Source: Podocnemis expansa (Eukaryota > Chordata > Testudines > Podocnemididae). From it: a stretch of 64,000 nucleotides of DNA. Both the position numbers and the translations under genes were made by a program. Of this stretch, positions 1 to 11,510 are shown piece after piece. Below the pieces are notes generated by a model that had not been told where the DNA came from, ran no database searches, and saw only the letters and a program-made list of their open reading frames with translations. The stretch's first letter is position 1. Each line of letters begins with the position of its first letter. The stretch is taken from the NCBI GenBank assembly GCA_007922195.1, contig ML681971.1, positions 19,046,238 through 19,110,237 on the forward strand. The letters are read 5' to 3'.

Positions 1-530
1 TCCTCCACCCAAAGTCATTGTCAGTCAGGCACTCCTTATGCATGAAAATGACAGTAATGATCACGTAATGCTGCTTAAACACTTCCCCCTCCCCTTTCTT
101 TGGAGCAATCTCATTAAGATTAATTATCCAGATTCGTTATTGTCAAAAATTGATCCAGCAAATCAATGATGGTGGTTTTATGTTTCTGCATGTGTTAAGT
201 GATAGCTATTCCTTTGCCTCGGACAATTGAGCATATTAATAATATTTATGAGGGGGATGTTTGCAGCTATTAGAATAATCTCACTCATATCGCTCTGCAC
301 TGAGACAGATATAAAGTGGTGCAATCAATTATAAGCACAGAGAGAATTAAAATGATAGTGCATCTAGAGCAGTGCATTGATTCCTCATTCCGCAGTGGGA
401 TGCTACACGAATGGGAAAAATGTAGGGCTAGAGGTTCTGTTGAGACACAGCTCTGAACATAGGGAGAGGTGAAAAACTTCAGCAAGAAGAAGCTCCCTGG
501 AAGCATTGTAATATCCTTGAGTGAGTATGC
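1..530. other. AT-rich unique DNA, candidate conserved non-coding element
   Basis: I see no coding, repeat or transposon signature here. The stretch is AT-rich and dense in homeodomain-like cores (ATTA/TAAT), for example around 110-130, 230-250 and 325-352. It has the look of a constrained non-coding element. Conservation is an inference from composition only and was not tested by alignment. Confidence 0.25.
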
Positions 531-1900
531 TTCCCATGCTCCTCCTTTGCTCCAGGGAGCACCAACGTACTGGTACAGGCCTATGGCAAGGCCTGATGAA
601 GAGAAGTATGTTTATGGCCCATTGATTTTACTAGAAGTTTAAGGTGTGAGTTTAAGTTCCATTGAAGGCATTTCTGACCAGGGATGGACATGATTAAGTG
701 AATCAGGGCCTGTATATATATCTGTTCTCACACTGGCTGAGCTATTCTACCTACCTAATGAAGAGAACAGAACTGGAGCCAAAACTACATCCGTTCCCTG
801 TTCCTCCTATTATCCACCTTCTTCTGCAGCATGGATTGGTCACATGGGCAAGCCACCCTGAGTACTTACTCATGGGATCTCAGATGGGCTAGTACTCAGA
901 GTGGTTGGCTCATGCTTGCTGTGGTTATGCTACTATTTTTAGCATGATGGCTTAATGACCACTAGCAAGAGCATGTCTACACACATTGGGAATCACACCA
1001 CAAACTCCTGGTGGAGATGAAGCCTTAGGCAGCGCTTGATCTTGCAAGATTCAAGTGAAGTTAGCCTTGCAGCTGACAGCACATGAAGTGTCGGTTGATG
1101 TGTAAATGTACCCATTGTGCTTCATGGAATTACATTTCTAAACCTTCCTTGGCTGCTATTGCTTTAGTTGATCCTAATGAACACACTCCTATTCTAAAGG
1201 AATGTGTGTTTTTTCTTTAATTGTCATGTAACAAAGTAGCAACAGTTGCATTGCATAATATTAAATGTTATCTTATTATCATGGCATTATATTTAATTTA
1301 AAGCACTAAATGATTAAAAAAATCCCTCGTTGCAGCTATCTCATATGGATCAGAAGATCATTTTGCATTTAAGGTGAAATCTCCTGTTGTTCAGAAAGGT
1401 CACTACAAGACTGATGTATGGCTTAAACCTTTAAGGGTTGAGAGGCAGTGAAATGGTGCAAAGGGCTAATACTTTTCCTCTGCACAGAGGTGATTCTCAC
1501 CCTGATTTCTTTATGTGGCTTTGAGTTAATTAAATGACAGATAGATAGATTTATCTCTTATTAAATCTTTAGTGCTCTTTTAGCAACAAATTGATATATA
1601 ATTAACATAGGCAATCTTATTAAATGCATATTAGGGAGCTTATTTGAGACAATTGAAATCTTTAATTGAAGGTATTGCTAAGTGCTTCTCATTCTTACAA
1701 TAGTAATTGTGAGTTGAAATAGAAAATACTCACCAAAGGGCTCCCAGGTTGATGAGTGGCTTATAGAGCTGAGCCAATCATTCGTGGAGTCTTTTCACAA
1801 TTTTTTAGTGGTTATGACTTGTCCATGGCTATATTGAATGTTTCTTTGATGTATTCTCACTTGAAAATAGTGCTTGGTTCACAGATTGTTCAGAGTTCCA
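531..1900. other. unique sequence, nothing recognised
   Basis: No gene, RNA or mobile element is recognisable. A short GATA run lies near 1541-1553, and 1500-1700 is rich in TTAATTA-like words. The few open frames are short and have no family resemblance. Confidence 0.5.
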
Positions 1901-2090
1901 AAGAGGCTGCCATGTTAGTCTAGTTCAGTAAAAACAAACAAGAAGTCCCGTGGCACTTATAGACTAACAAATTTATTTGTTGCATGAGCTTTCATGGGAG
2001 AAAATCCCAGTTCATTAGACACTTTGAAGATGGGAAAACTTAAAGAATGAGAGCAAATAAATGCAGAGAAGTGTAAATCATGGGATTTTA
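1901..2090 (-). mobile_element. 5'-truncated Penelope-like 3' tail
   Basis: Read on the minus strand, this copy matches the 3' tail of the GIY-YIG-encoding fragment at 60540-61215. The shared blocks are the arm with GACTAACAAATTT, the hairpin block around 1990-2018, and a further stretch to about 2086 that corresponds to 61060-61110. It ends on the left with the characteristic GCCATGTTAGTCTAGTTCAG block. It is a single arm, not a palindrome, as expected for a 5'-truncated retrocopy. The family assignment rests on homology within this window. Confidence 0.6.
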
Positions 2091-2924
2091 TTGCAAACAT
2101 TCACCATGGGTGAATTCACTTAAGTAAGGGATGGGTGAATGCAAGAATTGGTTAACGTAATGGGGTCCTCTTTCTTCTCCATGCTTTGATGATGTATACA
2201 ATTAATGAAACAGAGTGAGATTTGTAAACTGTGAGCTTTACAATCATATTGAATCTGCAGTTGGCATTGGTAAATATCTGAGTTGAAAAATTTTTGTCAG
2301 TGTTAGACTAGTGAAGTTCAATGGTTTCAACTTGCACATGGAAGGCAATTGCAAAGCTTTCATTGATATTTCTTCCTTTGCATGTCAGAATTCAAAATTT
2401 AAATAATATTTGTTGAAATTTAAAACATGTTCATCAGTTTGATAGTTGGTTGGAAAAATCCAAAATCCACTTAAAATCCATCTACTTTTTTTGGTCAAAA
2501 ATCAAAATTAAAAAAATTAATTTTGGTGTATTTCTACCAGCTCCATTTTTAAGATGGGGGAATTAAAAAAAATGGTTTTAGAATTCAAATGGCTGTCTGT
2601 TCAAATGATTTAATGCTCTTAGCTCAACTCTAGCTGCTTTGTATTCTTCTCTTTACCTATTATCTCTATCAAATAACTAGACCATCCAATCTGCAAATGA
2701 GATGTTCTGAATACTAGATCAGTTCCTAAACACTAACATTCAAGCCACTGTAAGGAGCAAATCCAAAGCAGCAACATGATGGGCTATTACAAGAGATATC
2801 TTACCACAGTGACATATGCAAAGTTAAGTCAGGTTCTCTCGAAATATACGATCAATGATCACAGACTAGAGATGGAAACCAGGAGGCACAGCATAATAAA
2901 ACCTAGCCCTTATATCAGTAGCTC
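2091..2924. other. unique AT-rich sequence, nothing recognised
   Basis: No repeat or coding signature is visible. The open frame starting at 2776 runs into the adjacent MIR relic and is taken as chance. Confidence 0.4.
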
Positions 2925-3105
2925 TCAAAGTAATTTACAGAGAAAGGCAGTCACATTTTCTCCCTTCTACAGGAGGGAGAACTGAGGCATAGAGAGGTGA
3001 AATGACTTGTCCAAGGTTACTCCATATGCCAGAACAAGTAATAGAATCCAGGACTCCTGGGTCCCAAGCCAATGTTCTATCATCTGCTTGGCCAAACTGC
3101 CTCCC
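2925..3105 (-). mobile_element. MIR/CORE-SINE relic
   Basis: The plus strand contains the reverse complement of the MIR core, recognisable by CTGAGGCATAGAGAGGTGAA, then GACTTGTCCAAGGTTAC and GACTCCTGGGTCCCAAGCC. The order and spacing match the tRNA-related and core parts of MIR on the minus strand. It is an ancient, diverged copy with unclear ends. Confidence 0.75.
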
Positions 3106-3463
3106 CTTTACATAGTGTAAATCTAAATCCTCCCTAAACATAGCACAATCAAAAGCCAAAGAGAGGCAACTGTGCCCCTGATGTGATAGGAGAAGTTAAA
3201 ACAAAGAAACAAATTCTATTTATTCTAGTGTCCTGTGTATGAGAATGAGGCATGATATTTCCTCATGTTATCAGGAACCATGAAGTAAGTCAAACTGAAA
3301 AGCAAAAAGGCAGAACTATGTCTGACAATGGCAGAGTTCAGAGAGATGGGATGGTGCAACCTGCCACCGGATCAAGGCTGGACAGAAGAGGAGATCAAAC
3401 CCCCAGTACAGTATGCAACTCTGTCCTGTGTAGATCACATCCGCTGTTAACAGGCACCTCAGG
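3106..3463. other. unique sequence, nothing recognised
   Basis: No recognisable element lies between the MIR relic and the hAT element. The open frame starting at 3252 continues through the target-site duplication into the hAT element, so it is not a conserved gene. Confidence 0.4.
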
Positions 3464-3471
3464 GTCTATTA

Positions 3472-3940
3472 TAGGTGTGGCCAAACTGCGGCTTGGGAGC
3501 CACATGCAGCTTTTGAATAAAAAATTGTGGCTCCTGAAGAATGTCAGCAAATCAGTTAAGGAAAGCAGCCCCAGTGTAGGAGTTCAGGAGGGGGATGGGA
3601 CAGTCGGTAGAAGTGTGGCATGGTCAGGGATGGCAGGGAGAAGCGTGGCATGGTCGGGATTTTAAAAAACTCGCCACTAGCCTGCAGTCTTCTACATCGA
3701 GCAGCAGCTAAGTTTTTACTGTATAGGCCTAATTTTCGTGTTTACCTTATCACAGAATCTGACATTAGTAGGATCAATATTTATCCTCTTTTTACAATAA
3801 AATTAAAGTGTACAATGAATTTTAAACTTTAGTAATTTTGGAGTAGGTAAAAGTATATGGCTATATGCCTCAGTGTGGCTCTCAAAGGTTTAATAATCAA
3901 CTTGTGTGGCTTTTGAGTTCCATGAGTTTGGCCACCCGTG
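3472..3940. mobile_element. non-autonomous hAT element, family A, copy 1
   Basis: The left end TAGGTGTGGCCAAACTGCGG and the right end AGTTTGGCCACCCGTG form inverted termini fitting the hAT form CAGGGGTGGCCAAAC. The element is flanked by a perfect 8-bp direct repeat, GTCTATTA, at 3464-3471 and 3941-3948, the length produced by hAT transposases. It encodes no transposase. A second copy of the same family lies at 18319-19316, with near-identical ends and internal sequence but with another transposon inserted. A short internal near-tandem repeat (GCATGGTC units) lies near 3615-3660. Confidence 0.9.
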
Positions 3941-3948
3941 GTCTATTA

Positions 3949-4787
3949 TATTACTGTTGCTTTCTAACTAATCATTCTATACAACTGTAGTCTTTCGCCA
4001 CTACGGAAGTCATTACCATCCCTGTCTCATTTGAGAAAAGGCCACTGGAAGCTGCTCTATGAGGCAAATAAAACTCATGGGAGCCCCCTCCAAAATAGTT
4101 ACCTAGTTTTAGAGAAGCTTGTATTAAGACAAAGTTGCAATAAAATGTTAACATGGTACACTGTGCATTATTTATTCCTTATTCAGGGTCAGGTTAATAT
4201 TCAAAGAACCTCGCTAAAGATTTTGGCTTGCTGGCTAGAGAGCCCTCTTCATCCCAGTACACTAGGGTGACCAGACTTCTTATTATGTACTCTCCTAAGG
4301 GCTGCTTTTGAGTGCAGGCTAGGGTGATAAAAAAGGAAGAAACTTTGTGCAACCTACATTTACAGATAAAAGATTTTATACTACTGGGTAACTGGAGCAA
4401 AAACCAGATGGCTATCTGTAATGCTAGTGCCAAAGAAACAGTACGAAAGTGGGTTGTAAGTCTGTGTACATGTCAGTCGTCCTGCAGTTCCAAACGGATG
4501 TATTGGGAATCACTCACTATAGGCAGAATGCTTTAAACAAACAAACAAACACATGCCACAAGACAAAGAACAATCGAAACTTTAAATAATAGAGGAGGCA
4601 TCAACTGATAATGACAAGCTTAACTGTGGATAGTAATATTCCAACCAGCCTCATGCTGACACTTGGGCCTCCTAGCTTTTGTTTCACCATAAACACAGAT
4701 GTACACTAGCATGGGAAACAAAACAAAGATCTTACAAATATGGAGCAAGATATTAGAAGTGCCAGGTCTAAAAATATCTTTTAAAAT
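3949..4787. other. mostly unique sequence
   Basis: No coding signature is visible. A short CAAA run lies at about 4536-4552. At 4263-4276 the words CTAGGGTGACCAGA resemble the terminus of the family seen at 52708-52826, but no second end was found, so no element is called. Confidence 0.4.
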
Positions 4788-5157
4788 ATAGAATCATAGA
4801 AACTGGAAGGAACGATGAGATCCTTGAGTCCAATCCCCTGCACTCATGGCAGGACCAAGTACCCTCTTAAACCATCCCTGACAGGTGCTTGTCTAACCTG
4901 CTCTTAAACACTTGCAATGATGGAGATTCCACAGCCTGCCTAGGCAACTTATTCCAGTGGTTCATCACCCTGACAGTTAGGCATTTTTTCCTAATGTCCA
5001 ACCAAAACCTCCCTTGCTGTAATTTAACCCCATTGCTTCTTGTCCTATCATCATGACGTGTCCTTAGTGTGTGGCAGGCTACGACAGGGCACCTTCCCAT
5101 TCCAGGTGTCCACAAATTAACTGTCAGTGTAAACAAACCCTCACAGCACAATGGGAA
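4788..5157 (-). mobile_element. CR1 LINE 3' end fragment
   Basis: On the minus strand the fragment ends in the CR1 3' signature (GAATCATAGAA on the plus strand at 4791-4801). Upstream of this, the 94-codon open stretch at 4867-5151 encodes a typical CR1 C-terminal segment with WNKLPRQAVESPSLQVFKSR-like words, also seen in the copy at 55160-56130. It is 5' truncated, as most CR1 copies are, and no RT catalytic motif is retained. Confidence 0.88.
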
Positions 5158-6169
5158 TGATTAGAAATGCCTCAGTGTCTCAGAAGCACAAGATATTTAA
5201 GAGTCCAAAGCAACAGACACCTAAGGGAACTTTGAGAGGCCATAGGATCCATATTGGCTGCAAAACTTAAGTGACTTCCTGCCACTCTAGGCACATGTGT
5301 CTAACCTTTAGGCACTACTGCCATTCTCAACTTAGCCTTGGAGGTGTCTTAAAGTCCTTAAGCACCTACATTTCTTCCATTAAAATCTCCTAAGTGCCTA
5401 AATTTCTGCTAGTTACTTGCCCATTGCTGGGTAAGGACTGACACTGCCAAGCTGTTCCCTCCTGTATCCTGGCACAGCTCTCAAACTAGACTGTCCCTCA
5501 CCTATCAGGCTCTGCAGGTAAGGCACAGCAGTGGTTAAATAAGCTTTTCTATACCAGTACACCCTTTTTTGAGGTGATCAGGACATCCATGTGACTGGAA
5601 AGCCATTTAGCAATACTAGGGAGGACTAAATGATTGTGAGCCCTCAAAACCTGCGACCCCCAGCTTGGGAATGCATGTTGTATGTGTGGAGAGGCAGTTA
5701 CAGAATTGAGCCCTTATTTGTCCATTATATGTAATGCGCCAGTGTTGTGAAATGCACAAAAATAAAGTCTTAGCCACAAAGAGCAAAAAGGACAGCATAT
5801 ATATATTGCTGAACTGACTGTCACCCATTCACACAGCAAGGGACAGACTAGAGTTGCTCGACCTGAGGGTTATGCCAGAGTAACCATAGTTGAACTAATC
5901 TGGATTAGTACTAAAGCCATTTTCTGTCACAATGTTTTTCTTATGGAAAATGCCTGTTTGGCAAAACCAAAATTTCCTGTGAGAAAAATTGCAACTTTGT
6001 TGAAAATTTTTGATTTCCTGTTGCAGGGAGGGAAATGCCTGCTTCTCACCAGCCCCTTTACAAGGCTATTGATAAATTCTCACTGTCACCTGCAAGGAAA
6101 AACAGATCCGAACAAGCAGCAGCAAGTAAACTGAAATGTTCACGTTCAGTGGCCCTGTGGTGGACTGTT
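5158..6169. other. no gene; weak old-repeat words
   Basis: Nothing coding is recognised. Between about 5230 and 5420 there are recurring AAGTGCCTAAAT / TTAAGCACCTA words similar to those near 38930, which suggests a decayed dispersed repeat. The evidence is too weak to delimit it. Confidence 0.3.
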
Positions 6170-6860
6170 CATCCCAGACTGGCTGTGAGGGGCTGATTAG
6201 CCAGATGGGCCACTGCTGAGGGGAATCTGGTGGCTAAGCCATCCCCTGACTCAGGCAGGAAACCCGGCTGAGGAGAAATGAGCTGGGCTCCACCTGTAAA
6301 GACAGAGAAGTGGAAGCAAAGGAGGCTGTTTGGAAAGTTGACAGTTGCTCCCTGGAAGGAGGGAATTGGGAATCTGACTGACTAGAGAGGGGATGAGTGC
6401 TAGTTGGTTAGGAAGGGCTCAGAAAGGTGGTAAAGTCTAGAAGGTTCTGGATGCTGGCTGATTGCCAGTGGATGTCTTAGCCAAAACAGGGAGCAAAAGT
6501 GAGTCCAGGTTCCCCTGCTAGCCATTGGGGAGGGGGCTTTATAGGGCAGTAAGTGGGGAAAGCACTTTGAGACTGAGACTGAAGCGACTCTGGTTCCCTG
6601 GAAAGTGGAGTGGAGCAGAGTCACAAAGAGCTAGTAGCAGCTCACGGAGTGAGAGAGACAGGGCTGGAGTCCCAGAGCAAGAGGTGTTGACTTGGCCGTG
6701 CTGATCCCCCACAACAACCACAAGGCAGTGCCTACCAGGGGAGAGTAGAGCCCCCTGTGAGACACCCAGAAACAAATGTCTTCTGGAAAACCTTTCCACC
6801 CAAACGCCTCTTCTTACCTGGTTCTCATTGGGAGTGATGGGATTGTTTCAAAATGGTGAG
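6170..6860 (+). other. purine- and GC-richer block ending in a consensus splice donor
   Basis: This block differs in composition from its AT-rich surroundings and ends at 6856-6862 with ATGGTGAGTA, a strong 5' splice-site consensus, followed by a long T-rich stretch. It could be a non-coding or first exon, or an unrecognised old repeat such as an LTR. No long open frame and no protein resemblance supports a coding exon, so the call is deliberately weak. Confidence 0.2.
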
Positions 6861-9394
6861 TATTTTTTTCTTCTTTCTCTATGTGGTTTCTTTCTCTCTT
6901 TTTCTTTACGATGAGATTTTTCACTTCCTAGCTGTGTCCAGTTTGTATGGTTGGGTGGGTAGGCAGAACCTGAAGGAAAAGGTACTTATTGCTCTCTAAT
7001 ACTGGCTCCTGTTATTCACTTTAGACCTTAATTATTCTCCTTAAACTAGAAATCTCAGCATCATCTTTTCTATGAACATTTTTTTCCTTCTCCTATCACT
7101 CTTGGGTACCCTGGGACTCGGGGCTTGTCTGGTTGACCAAGCTCTGTTTAACTTGTGATATCTGTTGCTTATGCTGTACCAGACAGGCAGGAAGGCTGTT
7201 CACCCCTGTGCATCACTGAAAACAGGACTAGCAGGTGTAGCTAGTTTAAACAGAAGGTTTGAAACTGGTGCCTGCATTGAGTGTCTGTAGACAAAGAGGC
7301 TAGGGAGGTGTCAGGAAACACTGAAATCAGGAAGATAAATATATAAAAGAAGGTGGAAGGAACCCATGGCTGCTTTCCTGTTTTCTTCTGTATGTTGATG
7401 ATTCACGTAAGCAAAAAGAGTACCACTTTTGTGCAGCTGCTTTTGCTTGTGCTGTCCTTTTCTCTCATTTTCCTCCCTCTGATGTATGTATTGGAATTGT
7501 GTGCCAAAAATAAACATTGGCTCTCAGGCTCCTGTGAGCTGGGGTCATGATAACATCTGTTTTTCCTATTCTATTTTGCACTTACCAGTATAATAGCCAT
7601 GCACAGATTTCAGCTGCTTTGGAAATAACTTAAGCAACTCGGAAGCCTGGCTCTGAGTCAGATCAGTCTGCTGTAATTTGTCCTGTTGGGAGGGTTTTTT
7701 TCTTTTCCTATTTTGGGAAGGTGGGGTGGGGGGGGTGTTGTGTGTATGTGGTTTTGTTTGGTTGGTTTGTGTGGCGATTTTTGGTTTTGGTTCGGGTCAT
7801 GTGTTTTGTATGGGTTTTTTCACCTTGCTGACACACAATATCCTTGGGCTTTAACAACGGTGTAGATTTCAGTTTGGCCTGTGCAAAATGAATGTCCCCA
7901 ATACCTCTGAATAAGCTACCTAAACCTGTGGGTGGGCAATGCAGGAGTAAATGAGTGCAGCGCCAGCCAACTGGAGGTGGAAGACAGTGGACAGAGCTAA
8001 GCTGGTGGAGTGGTGCACAGAGGCCAGAAGCATCTTATTAGCTGCCTCAGTCAGAGCAACGGGATTGTGTCTTAGGAGCATGTGTCCTGGAGCAACCTAT
8101 GGGGTGGTACAGCTTGCGCAGCACCTCTTGTTCAGGGCTCTGCCTAAAAGCATGAGCTAGTCCTAAATTCACCTTTTTCAGAGTTCTAAACATTCTATAG
8201 AAAGTCTGGATTGAGCCACAAGGTGTGAGTCGGGATTATCTGCCTAACTTGACGGGGGTGCTTGACTTGAGCTTTGAAAGTTGGCTGGAGGTGAAATTCC
8301 AGTACAGGCCACCACTGGTAATGTGATGCGCCTGGGGGAATTGTTGGTCATGAACTTCAGCCTCTCTAGACCTAGGAGCTGGAGAAACTTCTGCTTGAGC
8401 TGTAGAGCCCAGCTCAGCTGGCTGATAGCCAGCAGCCAACTCTTTAACCTGAATGTCAGTTAGACATTAGAAAAGGGCAGAGAACCATGCTGGGTTACAC
8501 AAATCTTGTGCAATGTGTGGCACAAAAGTGGCATGCATTTAGCCTATGCTTTGTGGAAGATGCTACAGAAAATCCTTTTTTATAGAAGGAATTGTGGTGG
8601 GGGGTATAGTTCTAAAAATACAGGTGGGGAGATTTTACATAAAATTAGAACTGGCCTGAACTTTTACCTGTCAGTCAAAGTGAATTTGAATCTAACACTT
8701 TCTATGATTCACTGAAGATCACTGCTTTCTCATTTCTCCATGAGCCTCTGTGCTTCTTGTTTCTGGGACTAAATGTTGAATGGTCTGAAAATCATGAGAT
8801 GCTGTCCTTGGAAGTAGCATTTCTGACCTGATTTAGTATTAGAAATTTCTATCAGAGAGCCTATCCTCATGGGATTTCCAGGCAAATCTGCCAGCTGAAG
8901 AGGTCTGTATTATGCAGATAAACAGATGATGTGCCTGTTGCTTTAATATTATGAAGTAAATAGTAAACAATATCAGTATAACATACTATTTTTAGCTCTG
9001 GTAAGGGATTTTTGCCTCATGTTGAAACTATGCAAACATTGTGAGCATGATAGTTCAATTCTACCTCTCATTGGATTAGCATTCCTCTTAGGAAAGTGAA
9101 TGGAAAAACTAGAGCAGAGAATGGACAGTGTAGAAAACACACAGGGTGTTTGAGTCGCTCTTGAGCAGAAGGATGATATCTATGAAAGGTTCCACATAAG
9201 CCACACAAGCATAAGTGGCTTCTTGACATTTCAGCCCTCCATCCCTCAACATAGATGTACACAGGTGTATTACAACTAGTTCCTAAAATGAATATTCCTT
9301 AATACCTGAGGAGAGCAGAGTTTGAATTTGAAATTGTGGTTCTGTACTAGGCTCATGAGGGCAAAAGCCACCCTCATCAACTGGGCAAGAAGGA
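6861..9394. other. unique sequence, nothing recognised
   Basis: No gene or mobile element is recognised. A G/T-rich low-complexity stretch occupies roughly 7690-7815. Short open frames are scattered and unremarkable. Confidence 0.45.
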
Positions 9395-9581
9395 CATGTG
9401 ATTGTGAAGCAACCTGCCTAGGGAGGTGGTGGAATCTCCATCTCTGGAGGTGTTCAAGGCCCAGCTGGACAAAACCCTGACTGGGATGATCTAATGGGAG
9501 TGGTCCTGCTTTTTTTGGCGGGGGGTTGGACTAGATGACCTCGTGGGGTCCCTTCCAACCCTATGATTCTATGATTTTATG
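9395..9581 (+). mobile_element. CR1 LINE 3' end fragment
   Basis: The fragment contains the classic CR1 3' region: GGAGGTGGTGGAATCTCC, then GTGTTCAAGGCCCAGCTGGA, GGACTAGATGACCTCGTGGG and TCCCTTCCAACC, ending in CTATGATTCTATGATT. It is a 5'-truncated copy on the plus strand. It is the least diverged CR1 piece in the window by eye. Confidence 0.95.
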
Positions 9582-10982
9582 AGTGCCTAATAGAAACCGC
9601 CTGGATTATGAATACTTGTGTGAGCTGGTAACCAAGAACTATTCCCAGAAATTATGTGGTGAATGGTTTTGAACAACAGTTAAGAGGAGAATAAAACCCA
9701 CAACCACATTCATTAAGGGAATTAGTCTTGATAAGTCATCCATGAAGTACTAGGTATGAATCCTTTGCCCATAGCAGGCTGAATTAATGCCAACTCTCTA
9801 GCAATCAGGCAGTTAACAGAGAGGAAGCCTTAAGATCCCATGTAATGCAAACAAAGTATTGGGGTTTTTTGGTTTCCCACTGATATCAGCTTGCAAACAA
9901 AAACATCCTTTCCTTCTGAAGTCATCTTGTTGGGCCCAATCATGTCCAGTGGGGTCAACAGTGTCATTTTAAATCAGGCAGTGAGATAGGGAGTCAGACA
10001 CGATCTGACAAGGTGAATTCAGAACTTGGGTGTGTACATACAATTTTTCCCCTTTCTTAGTCATCAAATCAGCTGTAAAGTTTTAACGTATTGCAATGCA
10101 GTGTCATATAATCTGCTGCATGCTTCATGACATATCAAATCTTTTTTTAGATGGCGATTTGTTGTGCAGGTAAAAGAAAGTAATAAATGCTACCACTACA
10201 GTTTGTTAGTCTTGAAAAGTATCACAAGGATCCTTGTTTGTAACACTACAATAGAAATGAAAGGAAGCTAGGATTTGCTGAAAGTTGTAGTGGAAGCAAA
10301 GTACTCATTAGATCTTGAAATATCCACTTAATTTTTTGTTTCTCAAACAGACTATGGAAGAAGAATATTTAAGCCTAATGCCTTTCTCATGCTGAAGTAG
10401 TGCCCATTTGCCCCAATCAGGATCAGAGCCCTATTGTCTCAGGCATATAGTAAGAAGAGTTCCTGCCCTGAGGACCTTACAACTAAGGTGCCAAATGAGC
10501 AGACTCACACATGTAATTAACTTTGCACACTTGAGTCATCCCATATGCATGCGTTTAACTCTGAGCACATGAGTATGTCTTTGCAGCATCCAGGCTAAAG
10601 TATATAGTCTTTTTATGAGCTGACTCTAAGGTAACACTTAAGATCTTTCTGTTTTGCTTCTGGTTGCAAGAGGGGAATCTTACATCTCCCCCTCTAGAGA
10701 AGGGAACTAACTTACTTAGTCATCTCTCTAACAGCCTGGAATACTACAAATTAGAAGGCTGGTCATTTCCCCCATGTGTGTAATTAAATGTAGCAGAGAA
10801 TTATGCTGCTGTAGAAAGAGGAGGCTGTGGATCAAATTGTACTGGTAGTAGAATGTATGCAATTTCCTTTTCTCTTGATGGGTGTTGTGTGTGCACAACC
10901 CAGGTGAGAAATAAAACTAGGATCCCTTAATCATAAGATGATGGGAGAGTAATGTGAGGGCACCAAGTCCACTACTGGGTGA
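9582..10982. other. mostly unique; possible old SINE tail near 10420-10500
   Basis: The words AGTTCCTGCCCTGAGGACCTTACAACTAAG near 10458-10488 resemble the common amniote dispersed repeat that reads 'cagtccctgccc...gagcttacaatctaa'. No clear ends are seen. The rest holds nothing recognisable. Confidence 0.35.
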
Positions 10983-11510
10983 TTTTTTTTTGAAATATTT
11001 TCTTTTTTACACACAATACTGTTTATCAATGAGTTTAGGTTTTGAAAGAGGATCAGACATGTACATCCTTCATGGAGCTGTGAGCATGGCTGTGTACTTG
11101 CTGTGCTCCTGCAGCATGAGGGAGACCCTGGCACCTACCTATCTGGAGTGTGCCAGGTTGCAGCCACTCCTCCAGCTCCTCATGAGGTTCTGACTGCACT
11201 TCTCTCTGCACCTTCTCATCTATGGCCCAACAAAGTTGCAAGATCTCCTCATCAGTCTCCTTCTTGCCTTGGTCAAAGTAACCATCTACAACAGGAGGGA
11301 GACGAGGCTGGCTAAGATGGTGCTCTGTGACTGTGGGGCCTACTTGTATTCTCCATCTGCTCATGTATCTGAGCAGAGTTTCTCTTGGCAGTGTCCGCTG
11401 ACTTCTTGGCCACTTTTGAGAAATGGTGGATGTTGTCCAGGCTTCTCTGCTTGCTGTTCTCTTCAGCTTCTCTTTGTTTAGTCCTCTGACCTTCATGCCC
11501 ATCCCTATTT
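10983..11510 (-). pseudogene. possible processed-pseudogene fragment, gene unknown
   Basis: On the minus strand a 149-codon open frame (11053-11502) is rich in Lys, Glu and Gln, and a second open frame overlaps its first part. Downstream on the same strand the sequence ends in a run of nine A (10983-10991, T on the plus strand), reminiscent of a poly(A) tail. I do not recognise the protein. No flanking duplication was found. It could be a frameshifted retrocopy of a host mRNA or a chance open stretch in a locally GC-richer region. Confidence 0.2.

Noticed and set aside
4263..4340. CTAGGGTGACCAGA, resembling the end of a common DNA element
   Set aside because: Only one end is visible; the following sequence does not match the interior of the family seen at 52708-52826.
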